Assembly (NCBI GenBank): GCA_024404495.1
Contig: JAKSPT010000005.1
Coordinates: forward strand, 70,483 to 109,046
DNA length: 38,564 nucleotides
Source: Lachnospiraceae bacterium
GTDB taxonomy: Bacteria; Bacillota; Clostridia; Oscillospirales; CAG-272
Direction of reading: 5' to 3'
In this document: piece by piece, positions 15,738-22,729 of the stretch
Layout: each line of letters opens with the position of its first letter
How positions within the stretch are numbered: the stretch's first letter is position 1
The notes under the pieces: generated by a model
Seen by the model: the letters and a program-made list of their open reading frames with translations, nothing else
Databases searched by the model: none
What the model was told of the DNA's origin: nothing
Made by a program: the position numbers and the translations under genes

Positions 15738-16808
15738 ATGAAGTATCTGGGGAAAAACTACACGAAAGAGGATATCCTCCGCGCGGTCGGCAATATTTCC
15801 TCGGTCGCCGGCGTCCGTGCGGTCAAGGTGGAGGGCGGCAAGGCGGACGGGATCCGCGTGCTTGAGGTCTCTGCCGGCGAGCTTTCCTACGACGTCATGG
15901 AGAGCCGCAACCTCGATATCTGGAACCTGAAGTACAAGGGCATCCCGCTCAACTTCCTTTCCAAATGCGGTCCGGTCAACGTCGGTCTTTCCGACCGTGC
16001 CGGGATGAACTTCCTCTATTCCGTGACCGGCGGTATGATCTATACCTGCGGCTTCGGCAACGTCGGCGGTGAGTACGCCGATGAAAACGGCGTCGATCAC
16101 TTCCACGGCAAGATCCGCTTCGAGCCCGCCGACAAGGTCAAGGCAAAGGCGGAGTGGAAGGGCAACGATTACGTCGTCGGCGTCGGCGGCGAGACCCGCG
16201 AGGCGGGGCTGTTCCGCACCAATATCGCGCTGAACCGTACGATCGAATCGGTCGTCGGCGAAAAGGCGCTGACCCTGCACGACGTGATCGAGAATCAGAG
16301 CTACGTGGAGAACCCCTTCATGCTGATGTATCACGTCAACTGCGGCTTCCCGATCGTTGACGAGGGCTCGAAGGTCTATATCCCGACCAAGGGCTACGAG
16401 GCGATGAACGACGAGGCAAAGAAGCAGTACGAAAACTATAACTTCACCACCGCGCCCGACGACACGGCGGTCGAATCGGTCTACCTCCACAAGCTGAAGA
16501 AGAACGCGAAGGGCAGGAGCGTCTGCGCGACCTGGAACCCCGCGCGCAAGCTCGGCATCATGATCGAGTTCACGGCGGACACCCTGCCGAACCTGATCGA
16601 ATGGCGCTGCATGGCGTCGGGCGACTACGTCGTCGGGATGCAGCCGACCAACTGCCACGCCTCCGGCAGACAGCTTGAGATCGACCGCGGCACCCTCGAT
16701 CACATCGCGCCCTTCGAGCAGCGCGAGACCGAGATCCGCCTCACCGTCCTGGACGGCGAGGGCGATTTCAAGCGCTTCCTCAGGAAATTCGAGGAATGCA
16801 CCCTTTGA
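15738..16808 (+). CDS. DUF4432 aldose 1-epimerase-like protein
   Basis: A 356-residue cytoplasmic beta-sandwich protein of the galactose mutarotase superfamily, DUF4432 group. Characteristic segments are ESRNLDIWNLKYKGIPLNFLS, DRAGMNFLYSVTGGMIYTCG, DHFHGKIRFEPAD, NPFMLMYHVNCGFP, and the late QPTNCHASGR followed by FEQRETEIRL. His in HGKIR and in MYHVN occupies the place of the mutarotase catalytic histidines, so a sugar-binding pocket is likely. The actual sugar is unknown. It is downstream of the 80-residue protein in the same transcript and ends before a strong terminator. Confidence 0.88.
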   Translation: MKYLGKNYTKEDILRAVGNISSVAGVRAVKVEGGKADGIRVLEVSAGELSYDVMESRNLDIWNLKYKGIPLNFLSKCGPVNVGLSDRAGMNFLYSVTGGMIYTCGFGNVGGEYADENGVDHFHGKIRFEPADKVKAKAEWKGNDYVVGVGGETREAGLFRTNIALNRTIESVVGEKALTLHDVIENQSYVENPFMLMYHVNCGFPIVDEGSKVYIPTKGYEAMNDEAKKQYENYNFTTAPDDTAVESVYLHKLKKNAKGRSVCATWNPARKLGIMIEFTADTLPNLIEWRCMASGDYVVGMQPTNCHASGRQLEIDRGTLDHIAPFEQRETEIRLTVLDGEGDFKRFLRKFEECTL

Positions 16809-16852
16809 GTGACTGAAAAGTCCGGAAAACGCCCATACTCCTCTTACAGAGG

Positions 16853-16882
16853 AAAAGCCCCGCTTTTTCGCGGGGCTTTTTT
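16853..16882 (+). terminator. Strong terminator after the DUF4432 gene
   Basis: AAAAGCCCCGC and GCGGGGCTTTT flank a short T/C loop, followed by T-rich sequence. It sits only 20 bases before the spoIIR start. Confidence 0.92.
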
Positions 16883-16902
16883 ATTTCGGAAGGAGGATGA
16901 AT

Positions 16903-17490
16903 ATGAAAAAGAAAGCGGTTCTGCTCGCGGTCTGTGCCGCGTTCGCGATCCTCGTAACGGTCCTGCCCACGCCCGGGGAAGCGGCGGTGAGGGAAAGGGT
17001 GATCCGCCTCCACGTCGTCGCCAATTCGGACGGCGAGGAGGATCAGGCGCTGAAGCTTGCGGTCCGGGACGCGCTGACCGGGGAGGTCGCGTCGATGCTG
17101 GAGGGCGTTTCGACGAAGGAGGAGGCGGAAAAGGTCCTTTCCGACCGGCTTGACGGCATCCTTGCCTGCGCGGAAAAGGCGGCGGGGGACGTGCCCGTGA
17201 CCGTGACGCTCGGAAAGGAGCGCTATCCGACGAAGGAATACGGCGCGTTCCGCTTCCCGCGCGGGGTCTATACCTCGGTGCAGGTGAAGCTCGGCGCGGC
17301 GGAGGGGAAAAACTGGTGGTGCGTGCTCTTTCCGCCGCTCTGCGTCGGAGCGGCGAGCGCCGGGCCGGAGGAGGTCTGCGTCGAGGCGGGGCTGACGCCG
17401 GGGCAGGTGAAGATCCTGACCGGGAGCGACGGGAAATACCGCGTGCGTTTCCGCGTGCTCGAATGGCTCGACGCGCTTTTCGGGGGATAA
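16903..17490 (+). CDS. spoIIR: Stage II sporulation protein R
   Basis: A 195-residue exported signalling protein. In Bacillus it is made in the forespore and triggers SpoIIGA to cleave pro-sigma-E in the mother cell. The signal peptide (residues 1-28, ending GEAA) is followed by RVIRLHVVANSDGEEDQALKLAVRD, the conserved SpoIIR opening. TKEYGAFRFPRGVYTSVQVKLG and the WWCVLFPPLC motif are near-invariant in the family. I choose the ATG at 16903 because AGGAGG at 16891-16896 is then six bases away; the ATG at 16897 abuts it. The gene begins just past a terminator, and no sigma-A promoter fits in the gap. Expression by forespore sigma-F from within the preceding sequence is plausible. Confidence 0.95.
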   Translation: MKKKAVLLAVCAAFAILVTVLPTPGEAAVRERVIRLHVVANSDGEEDQALKLAVRDALTGEVASMLEGVSTKEEAEKVLSDRLDGILACAEKAAGDVPVTVTLGKERYPTKEYGAFRFPRGVYTSVQVKLGAAEGKNWWCVLFPPLCVGAASAGPEEVCVEAGLTPGQVKILTGSDGKYRVRFRVLEWLDALFGG

Positions 17491-17491
17491 C

Positions 17492-17520
17492 TTGACAGAA
17501 GGACGGTCTTTTGGTATAAT
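17492..17520 (+). promoter_or_regulatory. Consensus sigma-A promoter of the GNAT-VOC gene
   Basis: TTGACA, 17 bases, TATAAT: an exact consensus in all 12 positions, starting just after the spoIIR stop codon (ends at 17490). Confidence 0.9.
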
Positions 17521-17544
17521 GATCCCGGAAACGGGGGGATGACA

Positions 17545-18387
17545 ATGGATCGCAATATTCTGACGACGAAACGGCTGACCGTGATCCCGGCGAGCAACGA
17601 AGAGACCGAAAAAATGATCGCCGAGGCCGACGCGGAGCTTGCCGAAGCGTACCGTATGATGCTGAACGGCAGCAGGGAACATCCCGAAAGCAGGCTTTTT
17701 TATACGCCGTGGATGATCTTTCTGCGGGACGAGCCCGGAAAGCGGATCGGCGATATCTGCTTCAAGGGGCTTGAGGAGAACGGCGAGACCGAGATCGGCT
17801 ACGGAATGGAGCCCGGCTTTGAAGGAAAGGGCTATATGACAGAGGCGGTCGGCGCCTGCATCGGCTGGGCGTTCACGCAGCCCGGCGTCCGCGCCGTGAC
17901 AGCCGAAACTGCGCCCGACAACGGCGCGTCGAAACGGATCCTCGCAAAATTCAGCTTTACCGAATACGGGCAGGGCGAGGAGGGTCCGCGCTTCCGGCTG
18001 GAAAGACCCGCGCGGCTTTTTGCCTCCCATCCGGTCTTTCCGGTGCCCGATATCGAAAAAACGGCGGAGTTTTACAGAGAAAAAATGGGCTTTACGCGGG
18101 TGGATTACCGTTCCGCCGCCGAGCCGCATATCTGCCTCTACCGGGACGGGACCGAGATCATCCTGACCGATTCTCACGGGCGGGCGGTCGTGCCCAACCG
18201 CGTTCTTTACGGTTACGGCGGGGACGCCTATTTCATCACCGACGGGCAGGAAACGCTTGAAGCCGAGTTCCGCGAAAACGGCGTGAAGATCGCCGTGCCG
18301 CTCCGCACCTCCGATTATCACAATCGGGAATTTGCAGTCGAGGACTGCGACGGGAGAATGCTCTATTTCGGGATCAAGCAGAAATAA
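17545..18387 (+). CDS. GNAT acetyltransferase fused to a glyoxalase/VOC domain
   Basis: A 280-residue cytoplasmic two-domain protein. Residues 1-155 are a RimJ/RimL-type N-acetyltransferase (LTTKRLTVIPAS start, IGYGMEPGFEGKGYMTEAVG for acetyl-CoA binding, then APDNGASKRILAKFSFTEYG). Residues 160-280 are a vicinal-oxygen-chelate domain (HPVFPVPDIEKTAEFYREKMGF, ending VEDCDGRMLYFGI), as in glyoxalase and bleomycin-resistance-type proteins. Substrates are unknown; the pairing suggests detoxification or antibiotic/aldehyde resistance by inference. The ATG at 17545 is preferred to that at 17539, since the G-rich ribosome binding site at 17533-17538 directly abuts the latter. Confidence 0.88.
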   Translation: MDRNILTTKRLTVIPASNEETEKMIAEADAELAEAYRMMLNGSREHPESRLFYTPWMIFLRDEPGKRIGDICFKGLEENGETEIGYGMEPGFEGKGYMTEAVGACIGWAFTQPGVRAVTAETAPDNGASKRILAKFSFTEYGQGEEGPRFRLERPARLFASHPVFPVPDIEKTAEFYREKMGFTRVDYRSAAEPHICLYRDGTEIILTDSHGRAVVPNRVLYGYGGDAYFITDGQETLEAEFRENGVKIAVPLRTSDYHNREFAVEDCDGRMLYFGIKQK

Positions 18388-18388
18388 G

Positions 18389-18428
18389 AAACGGGATGAA
18401 GCTCCGGCGGAGTTTCATCCCGTTTTTT
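18389..18428. terminator. Bidirectional terminator between GNAT-VOC and MATE genes
   Basis: AAACGGGATGAA-CTCC pairs with GGAG-TTCATCCCGTTT around a GGC loop and is followed by T6. Confidence 0.9.
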
Positions 18429-18433
18429 CATTT

Positions 18434-19789
18434 TTACCGCTCGAAGCCGTGGACCCAGTCGGATTTCAGGTAATAGAGCAGGTATATGACGCTGCTGATC
18501 GCCCACGTCAGCGGGTACGCCCAATAGATATAGGAAATATCGTGGAAAAAGTGCATCACGGTGAAGATATAGCAGATGCGGAAGACGCACCACACCGAGA
18601 GCATGATCGCCATCGGGACGAAGGCTCTTCCGGCACCGCGGCAGACCGCGGCGATCGAGTGGGAAAACGCGAGGAGGAAATAGAAGAGGGTGACCGTGCG
18701 CGCCTGACGGACGCCGAGAAGGATGACGTCGGGATTCTTGTCGAAGAGGGCGATCGCGCCGGGAGAAAAAACATAGTAGACGACGCCGATGATCTCGGCG
18801 AGGATGACGGCGGCAAGGATGCCGAAGCGCGCGCCTTTTTTGGCTCTGTCGTACTCCCTCGCACCGAGGTTCTGCCCGACGAAGGAGGTGATCGCCATAT
18901 TGAAGCTCGTGATCGGCAGGAAGGCGAAGCCTTCGATCTTGGAATGCGTGCCGTAGGCGGCGGTCGCCACGTCGCCGAAGATATTGATCTGTGACTGCAC
19001 GATGACGTTCGCGAAGCCGATGACCGAGTTCTGGATGCCGGAGGGGATCCCGTAGCGGAGGATCTGCCCGAGCATATCGCGGTGGAAGCGGATCTTTTTC
19101 GGGTCCACGGTGACGAGGCTGCCCTTCTTGAGCAGGTGGATCATGCAGAGCACGACCGAGGTCGACTGCGAGATCACGGTCGCGAGCGCCGCCGACCAGA
19201 CCCCGAGACCGAGCAGACCGACGAAAAACAGGTCGAGAAGGACGTTGAGCACCGAGGAGACGATCAGATAGATCAGCGGGCGCTTGCTGTCGCCGACGGC
19301 GGTCATGATCCCGCGGCAGACGTTATAGAGCACGAGCGCGAGGGCGCCCGCGAAATACCAGCGGAAATATTCGACGGCGAGCGGCAGGACGCCCGGGTCG
19401 GTATTCATCCATCTGAGGAAGGTCGGGGTGAAGAGGATCCCGATAATGGTCAGGAAAACGCCCGAGGCAAGACCGATCGCAAAATCGGTATGGATCGCGC
19501 GGGAGACGCCGTCCTCGTCCTTCTCGCCGAAGCAGCGGGAGATCAGAACGCCCGCGCCCATGAAAAGCCCCTCGAAGAAGCTGACGAGCATAAAGATCAG
19601 CGTGCCGGACGAGCTGACCGCCGCGAGCGGCGCGGTGCCGAGAAAATGCCCGACGATAAGGCTGTCCGCCGTATTGTAAAGCTGCTGGAAAACCTGCGAG
19701 ATGAAGATGGGGAGCGCGAACCTGATGATCAGGGAATAGGGCGAGCCCTTCGTAAAATCCCGGGAAACGTCCGCTTGTTTTGCTGTCAT
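18434..19789 (-). CDS. MATE-family multidrug efflux transporter
   Basis: A 451-residue integral membrane protein with twelve predicted helices in two MatE repeats. Family marks are IIRFALPIFISQVFQQLYNTADSLIVG near the N-terminus, LISRCFGEKDEDG, and in the second half TSFVGQNLGAREYDRAKKG. Such proteins export cationic drugs or metabolites using a sodium or proton gradient. The substrate is unknown. The start at 19789 (MTAKQ) has GAAGG eight bases before it; the ATG at 19819, ten codons earlier, would leave essentially no leader downstream of the promoter. It is divergent from the PAP2 gene and convergent with the GNAT-VOC gene. Confidence 0.93.
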   Translation of the reverse strand: MTAKQADVSRDFTKGSPYSLIIRFALPIFISQVFQQLYNTADSLIVGHFLGTAPLAAVSSSGTLIFMLVSFFEGLFMGAGVLISRCFGEKDEDGVSRAIHTDFAIGLASGVFLTIIGILFTPTFLRWMNTDPGVLPLAVEYFRWYFAGALALVLYNVCRGIMTAVGDSKRPLIYLIVSSVLNVLLDLFFVGLLGLGVWSAALATVISQSTSVVLCMIHLLKKGSLVTVDPKKIRFHRDMLGQILRYGIPSGIQNSVIGFANVIVQSQINIFGDVATAAYGTHSKIEGFAFLPITSFNMAITSFVGQNLGAREYDRAKKGARFGILAAVILAEIIGVVYYVFSPGAIALFDKNPDVILLGVRQARTVTLFYFLLAFSHSIAAVCRGAGRAFVPMAIMLSVWCVFRICYIFTVMHFFHDISYIYWAYPLTWAISSVIYLLYYLKSDWVHGFER

Positions 19790-19819
19790 GATACCTTCGT
19801 CCTTAACGGAATTTCCCAT

Positions 19820-19848
19820 ATTTTAGCACAAAACGGGAAGAAAGTCAA
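19820..19848 (-). promoter_or_regulatory. Sigma-A promoter of the MATE gene
   Basis: Minus strand: TTGACT, 17 bases, TAAAAT. Its -35 box is about 27 bases from that of the divergent PAP2 promoter. Confidence 0.72.
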
Positions 19849-19875
19849 TGCCGGAGCGAAAAAGGACGAAAGTCG

Positions 19876-19904
19876 TTGACAAAGAAGAAAAACAGTGGTA
19901 TCAT
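19876..19904 (+). promoter_or_regulatory. Sigma-A promoter of the PAP2-like/YwaF pair
   Basis: TTGACA, 17 bases, TATCAT, 36 bases before the ATG at 19941. Confidence 0.78.
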
Positions 19905-19940
19905 AAAACGTGTGTTACGATTACGGAAGGAGGGAAGCGG

Positions 19941-20612
19941 ATGAAAAAGAAGGCATTTGCGGAATGGTTTGAAGGTGTTTTTCCGCACGGCTGCTTCTGG
20001 TGGCTGCTTGCCGCCGTTGCGTGGAATATGGTCGTCTACTACGGCAGCCGTCTGATCACGACCGGAATGGTCCATCACAGCGTCGCGCTTCCGATCGACG
20101 CGAGGATCCCGCTCTGCGTGCCCTTCGTGATCCCCTACGTCCTTTCCTTTCCCTTCTGGCTTTTCAATTACTGGCTGATCGCAAGGGAAAACAGGGAGAC
20201 CTGCCGCCGCGTGATCACGGCGGAAATGCTGGCGAAAACGGTCTGCCTGATCGTGTTTCTCGCCTTTCCGACCGCGATGGAACGTCCGGAGCTGACCGGA
20301 AACGACCCGCTGACGTGGGTTTTACGCATTATTTATACCGATCCCGCCGACAATCTGCTCCCCTCGATCCACTGTCTCGAAAGCTGGCTCTGCTGGCGCG
20401 GGCTGAAGGGCTGCAGGAAAACGCCGGGATGGTACAAGACCGTTTCCTTCTTCTTCGCGCTTTCGGTCTTCGCCTCCACGGTGCTCGTCAAGCAGCACGT
20501 GATTGTGGACTGTCCCGCGGCGATCCTCGTCGCCGAGGTCTGCCTCTTCGCTTCCGCGCTTTATTGGAACCGGAAAAAGAAAAAAACGGCAGCGCCGCTG
20601 CCCGAAAAATGA
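19941..20612 (+). CDS. PAP2-like integral membrane phosphatase
   Basis: A 223-residue membrane protein with about six helices. Reduced PAP2 phosphatase motifs are visible: TAMERPE (motif C1-like, Arg-Pro), LLPSIHCLESW (motif C2, PSxH), and ASTVLVKQHVIVDCPAA (motif C3, His-x3-Asp; the usual Ser-Arg is Ser-Thr here). This resembles the inositol phosphorylceramide synthase/PAP2 branch that dephosphorylates lipid phosphates such as phosphatidate or undecaprenyl pyrophosphate. The ATG at 19941 has GGAGGG at 19929-19934. It is followed after 18 bases by the YwaF gene, so the two are probably co-transcribed. Confidence 0.85.
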   Translation: MKKKAFAEWFEGVFPHGCFWWLLAAVAWNMVVYYGSRLITTGMVHHSVALPIDARIPLCVPFVIPYVLSFPFWLFNYWLIARENRETCRRVITAEMLAKTVCLIVFLAFPTAMERPELTGNDPLTWVLRIIYTDPADNLLPSIHCLESWLCWRGLKGCRKTPGWYKTVSFFFALSVFASTVLVKQHVIVDCPAAILVAEVCLFASALYWNRKKKKTAAPLPEK

Positions 20613-20630
20613 TGTCGGAGGATACCTATT

Positions 20631-21362
20631 ATGATCGCAGCGTTTTCCGCCTGGTGGTTCGTCTTTCTCGCTCTTACGGTGGGCGGGCTGATCCTTTCCC
20701 GCCTGCTTCTCGGAAAAAAGTCCCGCAAAATACAGCTCCGCTTCCTTCTTATCGTCGGTATCGTTGTTTTGGTCTATCTTGCGGTCTATAAGATCTGCCT
20801 GAGTTTTGACGCATCCTACGATTTTTCGTGGTGGAACGAGCTGCCGCTGAACCTCTGCAATCTTGCTCCGATCTTTCTGATTCTTGCCGCCGCTTTTGAC
20901 AAAAAGCCGCTCTTTTCCTATCTGTATTTCAACTGTACGCTCGGTGCCCTCGTCGCACTCGCCGCCGCCGAGGTCGAGTTCATCGACGTGAAGCTCCTTT
21001 CGGCGAGAGGTCTCGGCTATTGGGGCTTCCATTTCCTCGTGCTCTTCCTCGCGCTTGCGCCGATCGTGATCGGGACCTACCGCCCGCGCTACCGCGATAT
21101 CCTTCCCTCGGCGGGGCTGATCTTTCTTTCGGCGGCGATCGCTCACGGGATCAACGTCCTGATGCGCGCGACGGTGTACGAAAAGGCGAATTTCTTCTTT
21201 ACCTTCGGTCTGGAGGGGAATCCCATCGCCGAGCCGCTGTACAATCTGCTTCCCGTGCCGCTGCTCTGGCTGGTCCTCGTTCTTCCGGTCTATATCGCCG
21301 TCGGGGCGCTGATGGTCACCGTGACCTTCCCATGGACCGACCGGAAAAAAGAACGCCGATAA
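20631..21362 (+). CDS. YwaF/TMEM164-family membrane protein
   Basis: A 243-residue protein with seven predicted membrane helices. The motif WWNELPLNLCNL near residue 70 is the hallmark of the YwaF (TIGR02206) family; later NCTLGALVALAA and AHGINVLMRAT also match. The molecular function of bacterial YwaF is not established. The distant eukaryotic relative TMEM164 is an acyltransferase acting on ether phospholipids, which makes a lipid role next to a PAP2 phosphatase reasonable as inference. GGAGGATACC ribosome binding site; strong terminator after the stop. Confidence 0.88.
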   Translation: MIAAFSAWWFVFLALTVGGLILSRLLLGKKSRKIQLRFLLIVGIVVLVYLAVYKICLSFDASYDFSWWNELPLNLCNLAPIFLILAAAFDKKPLFSYLYFNCTLGALVALAAAEVEFIDVKLLSARGLGYWGFHFLVLFLALAPIVIGTYRPRYRDILPSAGLIFLSAAIAHGINVLMRATVYEKANFFFTFGLEGNPIAEPLYNLLPVPLLWLVLVLPVYIAVGALMVTVTFPWTDRKKERR

Positions 21363-21371
21363 AAAATGAAA

Positions 21372-21409
21372 ATGCCGTTTCCGGTTTCCGGAAACGGCAT
21401 ATTTTTTTA
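21372..21409. terminator. Bidirectional terminator between ywaF-like and NYN genes
   Basis: ATGCCGTTTCCGG and its exact complement flank a TTT loop, followed by a T-run (21402-21408). AAAA on the left serves the facing gene. Confidence 0.92.
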
Positions 21410-22390
21410 TCAGAACGGGATTTCCTCTTCTTCCTCTTCGTTCAGAGGCTCTTCGACGAATTCGGGCACTTTTTCGTCGGCGGCGATGGGAACGTACAGC
21501 CCCGCCTCGGAGCATTTTTCCCAGTTGACGCGGATGAGACGAACGTCCTTTTCGTCGAGGTATTCGACGTACTGCTCGGCGTAGCCGTTATCCAGCATCC
21601 AGCAGAGGGTCTGCTCGACGTCTGCCTTCGGCAGATGGCGGTAACGGGAAACGGCGTCGACCGTGGCACGGAAGGAGGGACGGACGGGCTTGTCCCCGAT
21701 CGCGTTCGCTTCGAGATATTTCAGGTTGGTGAGGATCATATTGGCGCATTTAGCGGTCCAATCGACCTCCTCGGGGGTCAGGGTGCTGACCGTGGCGGCG
21801 GCGATGAGCTGACGGCTGTAGGAATCGCGGACGGCGTAAACGTCGATCGTTTTGCCGCACTCGTCGCGCAGGAACTCAAGAGCAGGCGCAAAGTGTCCGT
21901 CACCGGAGAAAAGAACGTAGGCTTCGATCGAGGGATCGGTGAGCGCGCGCTGATAGATGCCGTTGAGAAGCAGGAATTCGGTCTGATCCTTTTTGTGGGA
22001 ACGGAACGGGACCTGCGTTTCCACGACGTGCTCCGCGACTTCTCCGATCGCGGGGAGCTCGGCACGGAGGGAATTGTTCGCGAAATTGCCGTAGACGATG
22101 AGATCCTTCAGATCGTACTTTTCGCAGAGCTCCGCCTTCCACGCGGAAAGGTTCGGGCGGGTATGATAATGGCGGTCGAGGGCGACGTACCAGTATTCGT
22201 AATCGACGAACGCGACGGCAGTTTTTCTGCTGCCCGTTTCGGGTTTCCCGGCGGTATCGGGTTTGGGGTCGGCTGCGGCGGGAACGGTACTTCCGGCTGC
22301 TTCGCTGTCGGTCAGAGCGTCGGGAACGGGATCGGGAACGGTTTCGGGGGATTCGCTGTCCGACGTCTTTCTCTTGAAAAATTCAAACAT
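21410..22390 (-). CDS. NYN-domain (LabA-like PIN) putative nuclease
   Basis: A 326-residue cytoplasmic protein. Residues 1-55 are a low-complexity Pro/Asp/Glu/Thr-rich head. Residues 57-200 form a NYN domain: FVDYEYW (Asp63), KKDQTEFLL (Asp135) and LFSGDGHFAPAL (Asp164) give the acidic triad that binds magnesium in PIN/NYN ribonucleases. A C-terminal part (about 225-310, KADVEQTLCWMLDNGYAEQYVEYL) looks like a small helical, winged-helix-type domain. A role in RNA cleavage is inferred from the fold. The neighbour across the shared intergenic region encodes an S1 RNA-binding protein, which fits an RNA theme but does not prove a link. The GGAGAG site lies 14 bases from the ATG, longer than usual. 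Confidence 0.88.
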   Translation of the reverse strand: MFEFFKRKTSDSESPETVPDPVPDALTDSEAAGSTVPAAADPKPDTAGKPETGSRKTAVAFVDYEYWYVALDRHYHTRPNLSAWKAELCEKYDLKDLIVYGNFANNSLRAELPAIGEVAEHVVETQVPFRSHKKDQTEFLLLNGIYQRALTDPSIEAYVLFSGDGHFAPALEFLRDECGKTIDVYAVRDSYSRQLIAAATVSTLTPEEVDWTAKCANMILTNLKYLEANAIGDKPVRPSFRATVDAVSRYRHLPKADVEQTLCWMLDNGYAEQYVEYLDEKDVRLIRVNWEKCSEAGLYVPIAADEKVPEFVEEPLNEEEEEEIPF

Positions 22391-22436
22391 AAAAACTGCT
22401 GACTCTCCTTGCGCTTTCTATGCTTTATTCCTCTAT

Positions 22437-22465
22437 ATTATACAGCATTTTCCTCCGAAAATCAA
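22437..22465 (-). promoter_or_regulatory. Sigma-A promoter of the NYN gene
   Basis: Minus strand: TTGATT, 17 bases, TATAAT. Confidence 0.75.
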
Positions 22466-22484
22466 GGGCTTTTCCGGTTTCTCG

Positions 22485-22513
22485 TTGATTTGATTGATAA
22501 TTAACAATAATAC
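22485..22513 (+). promoter_or_regulatory. Possible promoter of the S1-domain gene
   Basis: TTGATT, 17 bases, TAATAC, in an AT-rich patch. The -10 match is weak. If used, the mRNA has a leader of about 210 bases. Confidence 0.35.
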
Positions 22514-22572
22514 GAAATTATTTTATCGGTTTGTGCCAAAGAAAAACAACCGTTCTTTATCCGCCGCGTGAG

Positions 22573-22704
22573 CCCGCTCGTTTTTTCGCGGGAGGATATG
22601 CTTTTTTCCTTCGGGAAAACCCGTCCGGATCCGGAATGAAAACGCCCGCCGCCGCATATCTTTTGTCAGTACGGAACACACGCTCGCCGCCGCAGGCGGC
22701 GAGC
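22573..22704 (+). other. Structured leader upstream of the S1-domain gene
   Basis: The 339-base stretch between the divergent NYN and S1 genes contains no gene. It holds three hairpins on the S1 side: CCCGC/GCGGG (22573-22592) with a T-rich loop, TTTTCC-TTCG-GGAAAA (22604-22619), and a 10-bp GC-only-type stem GCTCGCCGCC/GGCGGCGAGC (22682-22704) ending about 10 bases before the ribosome binding site. A CCGGATCCGG palindrome lies between them. No known riboswitch class is recognised. Confidence 0.5.
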
Positions 22705-22729
22705 CGCGAAAAAAGAAGGAGAGCGGAAT

